Below, one piece after another: positions 34,590 to 46,506 of a stretch of 64,000 bases of DNA. Position 1 is the first letter of the stretch. The number at the start of each line of letters is the position of its first letter. The notes beneath the pieces were generated by a model that was not told the origin of the DNA, did not search any database, and was given only the letters and a program-made list of their open reading frames with translations. The translations under genes and the position numbers were made by a program. The DNA is from Siphonodentalium dalli (taxonomy: Eukaryota; Mollusca; Scaphopoda; Gadilida; Siphonodentaliidae), in the NCBI GenBank assembly GCA_032622095.1, contig CP136065.1, forward strand, positions 157,177,577 to 157,241,576, read 5' to 3'.

Positions 34590-34714
34590 AGTGATATTGG
34601 TCTCCATATCACGTCAAGTTGAGAAGATAAGATCCTGGAACTGAAGAAGTGCCGCAGAGTCTGATCCGGGATCTCACGTTCTCAACAAGACGTGATGTGG
34701 AGACCAATATCACT
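34590..34714. repeat. Foldback element
   Basis: AGTGATATTGGTCTCCATAT is mirrored by the end of the interval (GACCAATATCACT), with further pairing ACGTC/GACGT and TTGAGAA/TTCTCAA inside. Total arm about 34 bases. Confidence 0.8.
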
Positions 34715-34822
34715 ACACTGCATTAGGAATTTAAGTTTGCTGATGATTTCACACAATTACCCATAAATATCCCATAATAGAATGTAACTTGGGACTATAA
34801 TTTCTCACAAATTGTTTTACAG

Positions 34823-35075
34823 GGAATTCCCTTCGTATCCATGTGCAAAAGGATATCAGAAAGTGCATCGAATGCATATTCGAGTCATTGTTATATTTAG
34901 ATTGAAAATAGTTTCGTCGCCCAACCTCATTCTCATTCAGAGTCGCATGATTGGGAATCGGAAAACTACAGTGTGGTTTCAGTGTTTTCCGATGATCTGG
35001 AAAACTTTAACAAAAAAATGCCATATTTTGATGAGAAAAACCAGTCATATAAAAATTATCTTATCTTATAATAAA
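34823..35075 (+). CDS. Possible exon remnant, unknown product
   Basis: After a good acceptor (aattgttttacag|GG) a frame reads NSLRIHVQKDIRKCIECIFE and stops at about 34905. From 34901 a different frame is open for 57 codons (starting IENSFVAQPHSHSESHDWES) to TAA. Both have protein-like composition but lie in different frames with no intron between, so a frameshifted remnant or chance are both possible. I do not recognise either peptide. Confidence 0.18.
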
Positions 35076-35388
35076 TAGCACTAGAAAATTATCAGTTATT
35101 GCTTCCACTTGGTTTTATAAATTTTACAGGAGCTGTGTCAGTCGGTGAGCCATTAGTTGCAATGATGATGCAATTTCTGTGTCCTATTCTAACACTGCTA
35201 GCTTAATGTTGACATGTGCTGAAGGTTTTACTCAGAAGATAGTGGTATATCTACTACAATTGACTTCTCTGGCAAAAAAACTGGAAAAGTGACTCATTTC
35301 GGTGAGAAGAAATTTCCCTCTTGGGGTCCTTGATCTTATCACCCTTTAAATTTGTCTATTTTTGTCATGATCATCTCACGCCATTGTA

Positions 35389-35573
35389 CAGTAATGCTCT
35401 AAATAATTGACTCCTTAACCACAGCAGAATTATGGGTAACTTTTCAGGATTTAGTTGGAAATATGGCTTGTTGCCATTCATCGGAAAGCAACAAGCCATA
35501 TTTCCGACTAAATCCTGAAAAATTACCCATAATTCTGCTGTGGTTAAGGAGTCGATTATTTAGAGCATTACTG
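35389..35573. mobile_element. Family D palindromic MITE
   Basis: TA-flanked CAGTAATGCTCTAAATAATT and complement, meeting at 'catcggaaagcaacaagcc'. Confidence 0.92.
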
Positions 35574-36628
35574 TAGTTGGTGTCATGTATCCTCAATGTT
35601 CAATGAAATATCTTCAAATCTATTTTTTTAAGCTGCGAAACATTGGTGATAATTTAATAAGTGATTTATAAAAAATACATATTATTGTTTAACAGTTTTG
35701 CCTATCCCCTATCATTCAGTATGATTGGCATTTCAGTATTATTTTTTGTAATTATGAGATTATTTTTTCACTCTAAGATGCTGTCTTCATTCCAAGCGAC
35801 AACACACAACTATAAAGCTTTTTATAAAATGTAATTTAGCACCGCATATTATTTATTCATAATGCAAAAAATATGGCAGAAGCAACCTGTTTTCCACAGA
35901 CGCCAAAAGAAAGTATTAAACATGTATTTTATACACTAAAATCTCAATAATAAGTTAACAGGTTCATAAAAATTTACCTGGAGCTCTGAATACATGTACA
36001 TCAAAATATTCTGTTATTGTGAACAATGAATCTCTTTAATAATTTATATCTTTCATGCACACTATAAAGTATAAAAATTATGGACATTGGTTGTCAAATC
36101 AGATTTATTATTTATAAAAAAAATCTGAAAAAAGCACTGGCAACTTGACAGCATCTTTAAACTGTAATATATTAAAGGAAAACTGATCAGCTGTAGTTAA
36201 TTTAGTTAAACTTAATGAAAGAAGTCTGCCATCTTTTCAGAATATTCTTAATTTCTTACCCAGAATTCAGTAGTAATATGTCAAGCCTTTTTTGTTTTGA
36301 TTGTTATATGAGCTATTTATAGCCAGCCAGTTTCATTGCATTTATTGGTTTGAAATAACCTGTCATTTGACTAGTTGTTAACCAAATTTCACCACTGAAC
36401 CAATCTATCTGGTATTAATAAAGACAGACATGTTAGAGAAATATATCATTATTTTCACTACAACTGAGTGGGTCATTTTCACAAGAGACCGATCAATTTT
36501 CTTGGCAGCTTTTCGTAGGCAATCACATTTGTAGTCGGCGTTTCACGTGCAATTTATAATGCAGCGATGTTTTTCATATTCTGATATAGAACAAGACTTG
36601 TTGCTTATATTTGAGCAGAAGAATTTAA
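35574..36628. other. Unique AT-rich stretch, nothing recognised
   Basis: No frame of note and no repeat shared with the rest of the window. Confidence 0.55.
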
Positions 36629-37040
36629 AGGCCCACTTAATTTTCGAACCCCCAGATCACATTATATAAAATATATGCCATATTATATACTGTTTGAAAG
36701 AGGAAGCTTCAAAACATTGTATTATCAACTTATCCGGTGTAATAAACTCTGGACATGTTGTTTTAGTTGAGTTGCCAACTTGTTTTGTCATCTAGATTAC
36801 AGTAAAAAGAAGTATTATTTTCAATGTAGGAGGAATAATTCTATATATTAAAGATAGAGTTCTTCCCCTTCCATTGAATTCTGTTGCATTCTGGGAGCCA
36901 TAGGGTGGGGGAGTCATTCTATGATTTCATCAGTTTTCTATTTCTCTGTGGGCATCTTCTGAGACACAGATGTTTCAAATAGTGATGAATTATAGAATTT
37001 TTATCATATTTTATGGCATAGATTGTTATTAAAACCGTTT
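36629..37040. mobile_element. Family Q MITE, right end lost
   Basis: TTAA|AGGCCCACTTAATTTTCG start, then collinear with the copy at 49495-49902 ('cccagatcacattatataaaat', 'gaggaagcttcaaaacattg', 'ttgcattctgggag', 'cttctgagac'). Confidence 0.8.
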
Positions 37041-37780
37041 TTCAAGTCACTATAAAATGTTATTGATATTTAGTTTAAATCCCTTCAGTAGAGTTTATAG
37101 ATTTGTAAAAAAGGAAATGTTCGTGTCCTTGCATGAAGTTATTAGATAACTTTAGTTAGGATACAACCCCACCATAAACATTTGAATGCCATCATATTAA
37201 TCACAAAGTTGAACACATCATTCAGCATGTGCTCATATATCCAGATTTAGTATGTTGGCTATGAATGTACTTTCATTTTTTTAAAAGCTGAACAAAAATG
37301 TGACTGGTTTGATAAGCTAGCCAAAAATATGATCAGTACCTTATAACAATGGCCCCTTAGTCTCACTCCTCATTTCCCCTGACACTGTTGTACCACCTTG
37401 TCCCATTTACCTGAGTTTATTAATGCACTGTTTGTTTTATGTTTTATTATAATATCACATTCACAGATTGTGTTGTCATTTTATTGAGAAATTTGCCCAA
37501 CAAATTGAGGATATATTTGTTGAAGATGTGCCTCGAAATATAATATATTTGTAATTTTGTAAATACATATATAAAGTATATGTAATAATAAAGTTGTTAT
37601 TATTGACAGTAACAAGAATTTCCATATCATTGCTGTTATTTGGCCCAGTCAGTGGGAGGTTTAAAGATTTTTATTGAATCTCCCCTTCATCCTTTCAGAC
37701 TACTCATAGTATAGTGAAAAACACATATATACCATGAACGGCCAGTAACCAAGCTGGTAATTCTATAAAATCAGACCAAA
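37041..37780. other. Unique stretch, nothing recognised
   Basis: AT-rich with no gene or repeat recognised. Confidence 0.5.
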
Positions 37781-38065
37781 CACAATGTTTGCATAATTCC
37801 ATTTGCATCCCCCCCCCCCCTTTGCACCTCAGTGCTCAGGCCTAATAACCTACATTCAGACCATGGTTCGGCCCGGTGTGCCAAAATTTGAAATCTGAAC
37901 AAGAAAATCGCAAAATCCTAGCATCTAGACTGGCCTCATGCCTTCCTAGAGTTGGAAATTTCAAACCTGACACCCCCACCACTTAGGTTGGAAAATTTCC
38001 AACTGATGACAATTCCAATGACAATGGACCAAATGTATGACAAATTTTTTTCTTAAATTAACTAG
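37781..38065 (+). repeat. Family R/G element fragment
   Basis: Matches the inner part of the hAT-like element at 44615-45646: 'tgcataattcc...', a poly-C run, 'cctcagtgctcaggcc', 'gaccatggttcggcccggtgtg', 'gttggaaaatttccaactgatga'. Ends where family F begins. Confidence 0.75.
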
Positions 38066-38072
38066 CAGTATT

Positions 38073-39560
38073 TAGCTCACCTGAGACGAAGTCTCCGGTG
38101 GAGCTATAGTCATCACTCCTCGTCCGTCGTCCGTCCATCTGTCAACAATTCTTTAAACATCTTCTTCTTCAGAACCATAAGACTGAATGGGTTCATATTT
38201 GGTGTGGATGTTCCCTAGGTGACTCACATTCAGATTTGTTCAAATGAGGTCACTGGGTCACATAGTTGCGAAAGCAAGGCCATAACTCTATTCCTCCATA
38301 GTAATTCTTAGAATGACTTCTCAAGAACCATTGGGCCGATTTAGCTTATATTTGGTATGGAGGGTCCTTGGGTGACTCGGGTTCAGATTTGTTCAAATGG
38401 GATCACTGGGTCAAATAGGGTAGATTGAACTCCTTGTTCAATTTAACAAAACAAAAACAAATCAAAAAAAACTTTTATATTTTTTTATTTTAATTGAGAT
38501 TAATTTCCTGCTCAATTAAAAAAATAAATAACACCATTATAACATCCACCAGGGTGACTCAACCAAATTTTTTTTTAAATCAGTCTAAAATCAAGAACAT
38601 GCAATCACAGCTAGCAGATACTCAGAGCTCTATGAGATATGAGGACGGTGTCTGCAATCACAGAATGTTTACTTAACACCATATAGAAGTCACATTGATT
38701 ATAAAGTAATAAATGAAATGGCAGTGTTAACAAAATCTGATTGGAATGACAGCTCCTTTGATTAATAGCCTAAAATCCTCTGCCTGTTAAAGAGTTTGTA
38801 TATAAATGGACCATAGCTTATGATAACAAACTCACAAGGGCAAGTGTGAATGATGAATCTGTCAGTTAGGCTAGTAAAACTAAATACCTGTTTTCTCAGG
38901 CAAATACATATGGGAAATTGGATGAGAAAGAAGGAGGCATTTTTCTTAGCTTACCTGAAATGAAGAATTGAGACATATTTTGTGTGAATGGTCCCTAGGT
39001 GGTTGGGATTCAGTTCTGTTCAAATGGGGGTCACATGGTAAAAAAAATGTGGCATAGTTAGGGACCTAACTTTTTCCATCCATAGTTATTCTTAAAACAT
39101 CTTCTCAAGAATCATCAGGGCTATTTAGCTTATAATTGGTATGGAAGTTCCTTGGGTGACAGGGATACAGATGTGTTAAAATGAGGTCACCTGGACATAA
39201 CTTGTCCATCCATTGTAATTCTTAAAATGTCTTCCTATCAAGAACCATCAGGCCTATTCAGCTTATATTTGGAATGGGTGACAAGGATTCAGATTTGATT
39301 CAGAATTGGATCACTGGGTCAAAAGGGTCAGAGCCACGGACATAATTCTTTCCCTCATTAGTTATTTTTAAAACATCTTCTCAAGAACCATTTGGCATAT
39401 TTAGCATACATTTTGGTATAGAGAGTCCTTGGGTGACTGGGATTCAGATATGTTGGAATGGGTTCACCAGGTCAATTAGGGGTGCGACCAGGGACATAAC
39501 TCTTCCCCCATAGTAATTCTTAAAATGTCTCCTCGTCAAGAGCCATCAGTCCTATTTAGC
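38073..39560 (+). mobile_element. Family F hairpin/tandem-core element
   Basis: Starts TTTAGCTCACCTGAGACG with its mirrored arm (tctccggtggagcta), then CGTCCGTCGTCCGTCC and several units of about 170 bp sharing 'tctcaagaaccat...ggc', 'ttagcttatatttggtatgg', 'ccttgggtgac' and 'ggtcactgggtca'. Hairpin-started repeats of this wording are familiar from mollusc genomes. Units are diverged and interrupted by AT-rich DNA (38420-38940). Confidence 0.75.
38580..38674 (+). CDS. Possible terminal exon, unknown product
   Basis: After a pyrimidine-rich acceptor (tttttttttaaatcag) a frame reads SKIKNMQSQLADTQSSMRYE and on to a TAA at about 38674. It lies in an AT-rich interruption of family F. Thirty codons is too few to exclude chance, and no function is suggested. 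Confidence 0.15.
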
Positions 39561-39929
39561 TTATATGTAGTAACTAGTATGGAGGGTCCTTGTGTTACTT
39601 GGGACTGGGTTACACGATTTGATAAAATGGGTTCGACCAATCAAGAAATGGCATTTTGTGTATATTGCCTGTGGAGAGTTGGGATAAAAATTTGTTTGTA
39701 TGGGGTCCACCATTAAAAAATGGGGGCATGTCCGGTTGTAACTTTGCCACAGTTAGGAAAGTTTGAGGTATCAGTTGTAAAATTCCAACATGTGCACAGG
39801 AATTTTACGAACTTGGGAGTGTGCTTGCTTCAGTTGGGATGGAGCAGACTATGGACTATGTGGGTGGGGGATCTGGACCATATTTCAAGGTTGACACCCC
39901 ACTGCTCAACAGAGACCCTCTAGGCTACG

Positions 39930-40330
39930 TCCCTCTTTAGGACTACTTGTTTTTAAGTGAATTTGACAAGTACTAACTCTTATGGTCTTCCGAGTCCAAG
40001 TCTTCCCAGACTTTACAGTCTGGTGAGCGTCTTCACAGTCTGTCTTTTTGACTGGTCACGGGGGAGGGAACAGACACAAGCTTTCAATTTCCAACCTGTC
40101 ACCCCTCCCCCCCCCCCCCCCCCGCCCCAAGGTTGGAAAATTTCCAACTGATGACCATTTCAATCCAAAATTTTGACCAAAAATAGGAAAATATGCAAAT
40201 ATTGGTCCAAAAACAATTAATTCCCCCCAATAAATTGTTTGAAAATCAAACTACAAGAACATTTTCAACCTATTGTTGGTGTGAAATTTCCATCTAATGT
40301 TTTGGCAGGTAAAAAAAATTCCTACTGTTG
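39930..40330 (+). repeat. Family R/G element fragment
   Basis: Shares 'tgactggtcacgggggaggga', a poly-C run, 'ggttggaaaatttccaactg', 'ccaaaaataggaaaatatgcaaatattggt' and 'aattccccccaataaattgttt' with 45355-45600. Confidence 0.75.
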
Positions 40331-40765
40331 AAAAATTTGACCAAACCTGCCGCCACGTCTCTGCCTTTCAGTCTGTTTGCACACAACCAACGTTAAGGCG
40401 AGAGGAATAACTCTAAAATTGATTCATGAATAGTACTTCATTGCAAATTTCATGCAAGTCAATAGAGTTACGCTTCTTTACACCTGCGCCGAGAAACTGG
40501 AGAATCCACAATAATTGCTGCCGGTGCCCGCAGATACCTTTTCGTGACCCCTACGTCGCTGATGTAATCTCTAAACAGACGTTCTGGTAGCTGTTATCTG
40601 AAACCCACTGTGGTTTGCCAAGACATTTTTTGCAGGAGCTATTGTACTTACGAGTGCATGAAATAGATTATGTGCATTTTACGAAGATCTATTAAATGGT
40701 TGAGGCGCTCTTATAGATCAACTGCACCACCCTGGTAACTTGTTTGTCCCCCGACAATCCGGCGG
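40331..40765. other. Unique stretch, nothing recognised
   Basis: No gene or repeat recognised. Confidence 0.45.
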
Positions 40766-41095
40766 ATGACTATAGTAATAACCCTCGTCCGCGCATCCGT
40801 CCGTCCGTCCGTCCGGAACCTATGTCGGAGCCTTAATTATGTAATTGTCTGGTCAATGTTGTTTAAACTTGGCACATATAAATCCACCAGCATGGAATCT
40901 GCGATTTTGAGTTCGGTCGGACTCATTTTGGCGGAGTTATTCCCCTTTTTCGACATCGAAATGTACATCCTGGGACTCAACTTATGTTCGAACCTGTATT
41001 CCGTCATTTTCCCGTCATTTTTTTTTAAAACATGGCACCTGCGATCTTGAGTTCTGTTGGAGTCATTTTGTCGGAGTTATTGCCATTTTTTGAAC
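40766..41095 (+). repeat. Family M tandem-core fragment
   Basis: 'gatgactatagtaataaccctcgtccgcgcatccgtccgtccgtccgtcc' type start, then two units with 'catggcacctgcgat/catggaatctgcgat...gagttc(g/t)gt(c/t)gga(g/c)tcatttt'. Same design as E, a CGTCC run followed by ~165-bp units. Confidence 0.6.
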
Positions 41096-41122
41096 ATAGA
41101 AATGTTTAATGTTTTTATGTCT

Positions 41123-42049
41123 ACCCTTACCATAGTATGGTAAACATAGTGTCGACGTCCGGATTGACAACGCGTCGTCCGTCCGCTTGTCTGCCCGTCC
41201 GTATGTCTGGACGTCCGTCTGTCCGTATACACTTGGTGCGATAACTCCATCATTTTATATCTGATCAGAACCAAATTTTGTATATGAATTTTTCAGCCCA
41301 AAAGATGGATCGAATTCGAATATGGGTTTGATCCGACTATTTGTAACTGATTTATGGCCCTTTTTCGAAAAATATTTACTCTTAACAATTTTGTTTTATT
41401 GAATTCCTTGCTCAATTTACCAACAACAACAAAAATATAAAAATATATATATGACAATCATTTTTTGTTAAATAAATTTAATTTAGATATTAATCCCAAT
41501 TCACCAATTCCATCCCATGCCTTGGGACTACTTAGCTATTAATATGTGTATATCATTTTATGATGTCTTATGCCATTGTGCAGATAAAGAAAGCTATGGT
41601 ATCTAATTAAAAAAAAATGTTTCAACAATAAACATGACACGCTATTAACAGTAGCTCTGCTATATGATTGATATTAATGGGTCAGCAGTAAGATGTCTTA
41701 TCTTGGTGGCTGTGTTGTTGGTAGAATTTGATACATTATCATTGTATACTTAAATTGGACTCTATTAACCCGTGTGTTCTATGTCGGGTCACCTTTTCAC
41801 ATTTAATCCAAGGCTGTGCTGGTGCAGCATTACATATCATGTGCCAGTGCATTCTCTTATAAAGGCGAGTGACCCATTAATTCCAATAATTTGTGTTGTG
41901 CTCATTTGTCTATAATAGTACATAACAATATACTCTATAGTTTAACATCAAAACTCTAATTTATGATTCCAATCATAGAAATTTACTATCGCCAAGGGAT
42001 TCCGATCATAGTAATTTACTATTGACAAGGGATCGTGATCGTTCTCTCG
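41123..42049 (+). mobile_element. Family E element, copy 3
   Basis: Hairpin start (acCATAGTATGGta type), CGTCCGTCCG run, one core unit, then collinear with 3717-4776 including the same family B remnant ('gtgctggtgcagcattacat'). Ends 'gatcgtgatcgttctctcg'. Confidence 0.78.
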
Positions 42050-43231
42050 TTTTATTTTATAGTTATTGACACTTTCTCGACACATTGAAGATGTGCAACA
42101 TACATGTATTTAGTGAATATGCACTGAGTATCATATTGGTGTAATCAATTCCTTCTGCAGTTTATAGTATAGGGATCTGAAACCCATATAAATCCTTCAA
42201 ACCTGCAACCTTCGTGGGGCAACATTTTGGTTAGCGACCTTTTATTTATGATGTTCCTCACCATGCACAGAACGAGGCCGCAAATGTACTCTAATTCATA
42301 TCAAAGGTTGCAAAGGTTGCAATGGTTGTGTACATGTATGTATATTAATCAACAGCTATGTAGGAGACAGTTGACATCCAAAAGTGTCACTAACTGTGTA
42401 ACAAAGCATTGCACCGCATCAATAACTAAAACATGTGTGGTACAGTGAAGGGTTATGTTATCGTGTAGATATTTGAGGGAGTGGGTCTCTGAAAATACAC
42501 CAGGAAACAATTTAGAAAAAAACGGGGTGCCAAGATAGGTAAAAATTATAAAAGCTATACGTGTCTGAAATTTGTTTCCGCCTCCCCCTGGCCGACAGGA
42601 TAGTTTATAACATCGAAAAATAAAAAACAATGCAGTTAATATAATTCTTTATTAATACCTGTTCAGCAGGTGAAGGTCCCAACTCGAGATATCATGATTT
42701 AGATGCCTGGGTGAGCCGATTTTCGCACCCACCACCCAGTTTTTTTTTTTGCAATCATGGAATTTCTCCCGAGTAATCAGTTCAGTGTTCATTTCGATAC
42801 CGACTCACAAGTCACAAAAATCATGCAATCTTGATGTCGACCAAACCCTACTCTGAGATAACTAAGGAACAAGTATTTAGCGAAGAAATATATTCCCTGT
42901 TCAATGTTATAAAAAGTTCCCTGTCATAACATCAAAATGTTCCCAGGTTTTGAACGCATGGAATATGATCTCGATATTCGGGTGAATACACGTGGAGTAA
43001 AGAATCATGGCATGATCTATGGTCTGGATAGTTGTATGCCCCTGAAACGCGTGCAAGTGGTGGAATACTTGTTAAGAAAATAAATGTGATAATCGTATTC
43101 TCTTTTCCACCAAGTGGAGACACAAGCTACCTTTTAATCGAACACTGACCATTGAATCCAAGACACTATTAACACATCGCCGCGGTGGGACTTTAGTTAA
43201 CACTCTCTTTTGTATAAATAACTAGGTTAAT
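42050..43231. other. Unique stretch, nothing recognised
   Basis: Four short frames on both strands, none with recognisable motifs. No repeat shared with the window. Confidence 0.5.
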
Positions 43232-44007
43232 CTAGGTTAGCCCGCCACTGGCGGCGTTGGTCCGAAACATGACATTTTTAAAACTATTTTGTTGTTATTT
43301 TAATATTTTTATTTTTTTTTAATATTAATTTAATTTTTTTTAAATTTAATATATATTTTTTCTGAATTTTTTAATATTTATTAAATTTTTTTAATTTTAA
43401 ATTGATTTAATTAAAAAAAAAATTTCTGGCGGAAAAATTTACCCGATGAAATCTCTCCCTTCCTAGGAACGACAGACAACGCATTCTTTGTTTTTCTTTT
43501 TTTTTAACCTTCCCGTACCCGTCCTAATGTCGTGAAATCTCTCTGCATAATATTTCGAGCGATAACATTGCATTGAATTGAAAACAAACACTTCCCGTCG
43601 TGAAATCTCTCTACGATAACATTGCATTGAATTGAAAACAAACGCTTCCCGTCGGGAAATCTCTGCATAATATTTCGAGCGACGGGCTACAGTGAGACTC
43701 CCGTCATACAGATAAGTAGATAGCGAAAACGACGCTCTTTATATATACACTGCGGAAAACGAACGCTCTTTATATATCAACGCTATTAACCCCGAAGTGC
43801 CGATTGCGGTGATTTTGATGATTGGGAAGGGAGAAACGGTGCTCTGAGCTTCTCCAAAACGTGAACACGGCGGTGTCCGTGGGATTTTACACTTACATAC
43901 GAAATTTGAGCTCGATCCGTCCACGCGTTTTCGATTCTATGAAGTACCCACACATATACACACATATATACATATATATATACGGAAGTCTCAAAATATA
44001 TCGTAGA
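43232..44007 (-). mobile_element. Helitron-like family J, solitary copy
   Basis: Reads on the minus strand. The 3' end is the GCCGCCAGTGGCGGGC hairpin then CTAG at 43232-43235; the 5' end is the 'tatattttgagacttcc' motif. Inner blocks ('cggaaaaatttacccg', 'acgacagacaacgcattc', 'gtgctctgagcttctcc', 'gattctatgaagtac') recur in J copies at 51-63 kb. Confidence 0.8.
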
Positions 44008-44614
44008 TATGAATAATAATGCTCAATTCATATGGTGCATAGCTTTCTTCCTAAGCTAGGTCGGTCTTTTCTGCAACCTTCAAGAAGCATTAAAACCCAG
44101 TTCCTTTGTTTTACCTCGACATTTTATTTCTCCGAAGTCCGAATGGGCACTTTATACTATATGCATTATACCACAAGTCCACAATCGTAATCTAGAACGT
44201 TCGTTGTATTCCACACGTCGACATTCGTAACCTACTAAACTAGAACGCAAATGTCCCCAAATGTATGCAATCCGCCCACAAGACAAAACATAATATGTAC
44301 AGTGCTTACAAACCCCAAATGTCGCAGGAGATTTAGTGTTCATTTGCATACCAGGTCAATGTTATAAAATACGATCACATTGAAACCTATAACGTTAGCA
44401 GTAATGGAGTTACTGTTCTTCTTTACACAACAATATCCTGCTAATATCAATGCATTATTTGAGTCAAACATACCAAAATACCAACCCAGTTGTGTCGACA
44501 GTATACATATTCGTATATAGGCCTATATTACGCTATGCTCAGCCCAAAACAAATATTTTATTATGTTTGCGTATATCAACGTTTATTTTCTGACAAAGTT
44601 GTACAGCGTGGACT
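44008..44614. other. Unique stretch, nothing recognised
   Basis: No gene recognised; a 137-codon frame starting at 44490 runs into the hAT-like element and its poly-C tract and is not credible. Confidence 0.5.
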
Positions 44615-45646
44615 CAGGGATGTGGCTAGAGGGTCTCCGCTGGGGAGTCGGAATCACACCAACACAACTTTTTGCATAATTCTATTTGCACCCCCCCCCT
44701 TGTACCTCATGCTCAGGCCTAATTTCCTATATATTCATAAGCAATGCTTCTATGTTCCCAGTATGAGAACATTAAGATATTTTAACCTGAAAATTGCCCC
44801 AAAAAAAACAACTAGTGGTCTAATTCCAGACAAATGCACACAGCAGCTACCGACAACAGACCAGGAAACACCGGGCCGACCATGGTTGTTCAGTCCGGTG
44901 TGAGAAAATTTTGAAATCTATACAAGAAAATCGCAAATCCTAGCATCTAGACTGGCCTCAACTGAAGCTTTCCTAGTGTTGGAAATTTCAAACCTCATGC
45001 TCCCCCTCAGGTTGGAAAATTCTTCAACAGATGACCATTAATGTCTACAAGTTTGACCAAATGTAGTAAAATATTGTTTTGCTAAACTAATTAGCAGTTT
45101 CGTATTGGCCATGTGGATGGGGCAATGACACACCGGGCCGACCATGGTTCGGCCCGGTGTGCGAAAATTTTGAAATCTGAACAAGAAAATCGCAAAATCC
45201 TAACATCTAGACTAGCCTCAAGTCTTCTTAGAGTTGGAAATTTCAAACCTAACACCCCCCCCCCCCACTTGTTGGAAAATTTTCAACTGATGACAATTCC
45301 AATGACAATGTTGACCAATTGTATGACAATATTGTTTTCTTAAATTAACTAGAATTTTTTGACTGGCCACGGGGGAGGGACCAGGACACAAGCTTTCCAA
45401 GTGTTGGAAATTTCCAACCTGTCACCCCCCCTAAGGTTGGAAAATTTCCAACTGATGACCATTTCTGTCAAAATTTTTGACCAAAAATAGGAACATATGC
45501 AAATATTGGTCGAAAAACAATAAATTCCCCCCAATAAATTGTTTTTACCTGAAAATAGAATTTCCAACTATTGAAAATATAGCTCTCTGCTGGGGGGGGG
45601 GGGGGGAGGGTGAGACACCTCCACACCCCCTCTAGCCACATCCCTG
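44615..45646. mobile_element. Family R hAT-like non-autonomous element
   Basis: Perfect 19-bp terminal inverted repeat CAGGGATGTGGCTAGAGGG. The flanks agcgtgga (44605-44612) and agcgtggt (45647-45654) suggest an 8-bp target duplication with a small change at the left. CAGGG ends and 8-bp duplications are hAT hallmarks. The interior is two diverged tandem units of the G type with poly-C/poly-G runs; no transposase. Confidence 0.82.
45129..45161. repeat. Perfect 12-bp-stem hairpin inside family R
   Basis: CACACCGGGCCG and its exact complement flank the 9-base loop accatggtt. A diverged copy is at about 44869-44902. Confidence 0.9.
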
Positions 45647-45940
45647 AGCGTGGTATTGTGCCTAATGTGTTCTCGGCCTTCTGCCTCGACCATCTAGTTT
45701 ACGATGTCCAGTAGCTCGTCCGTTAACCCTGACTGATTTTCATAAGACACATCTGTACTTTAAAATAAATTTTTATTCAGAACTGAGAAGAGAAAGTACA
45801 GACGTATAGTGGCTCTGCAGACTGACAATATCGAGTGGAAAACCACTGATTGCGTCGCCTCGAGTCACGTCAATTACGTGACCTGCAGTCTGTAACATCG
45901 TTCTTAACAAACTTGACACAGAATGCGCCAATTTTATCAA
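45647..45940. other. Unique spacer before the Helitron-like chain
   Basis: No gene recognised; contains balanced-composition sequence unlike the chain that follows. Confidence 0.5.
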
Positions 45941-45962
45941 TCTCATATATATTTTGAAGACC

Positions 45963-46008
<46 letters not shown>

Positions 46009-46506
46009 ATTTATACAAATCTACGATTCTCGACTGATCGGGACGAAACTTGGTACGTGTGTGTAGTTTAACCAGGCGGTGGACGTTGTCGTATTGGCGA
46101 GCCCGTGTGGCGCCCTCTTCGCGCATGCGCAGACGAGATCTCGGAAACGGGTGGAGCTATCGACTTGAAATTTGCTATGTGAATGTATCTTGCCCCGGAT
46201 ACGAATTTTAACGGGTCGCCGAGCCCGTGCGACGACAGTTTCGCGCATGCGCAGACGAGATCTCGGAAACGGGTGGAGCTATCGACTTGAAATTTGGTAT
46301 GTGAATGTATCTTCCCCCGGATACGAATTTTATCGTGTCGCCGAGCCCGTGCGACGCCAAGTTCGCGCATGCGCAGACGAGATCTCGGAAACGGGTGGAG
46401 CTATCACTTGAAATGCATGCGAAGAACAGATCTCGGAAACGGGTGGAGCTATCGACTTGAAATTTGGTTTTTGAATAGCTCGGTCAACGTCGGGCTCATC
46501 GGCTAG
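45941..46506 (+). mobile_element. Helitron-like family H, copy H1
   Basis: 5' TCTCATATATATTTTGAAGAC after A (45940), TGTCTGTC run, 'cgaccgatcgggacgaaac' head, three 122-bp core units each with GCGCATGCGC, and the 3' hairpin AGCTCGGTCAACGTCGGGCT then 'catcggCTAG'. Directly followed by H2. Every reading frame here is a shadow of the tandem repeat. Confidence 0.9.

Noticed and set aside
34812-35078. 88-codon frame containing VWFQCF, similar to WFQCF of the G-alpha exon
   Set aside because: Only five residues agree, the neighbours do not fit switch II, and a different frame is equally open there. Not a second G-alpha copy on this evidence.
44490-44903. 137-codon frame, one of the longest in the window
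   Set aside because: It crosses the left end of the hAT-like element and its poly-C tract and has no recognisable domain.
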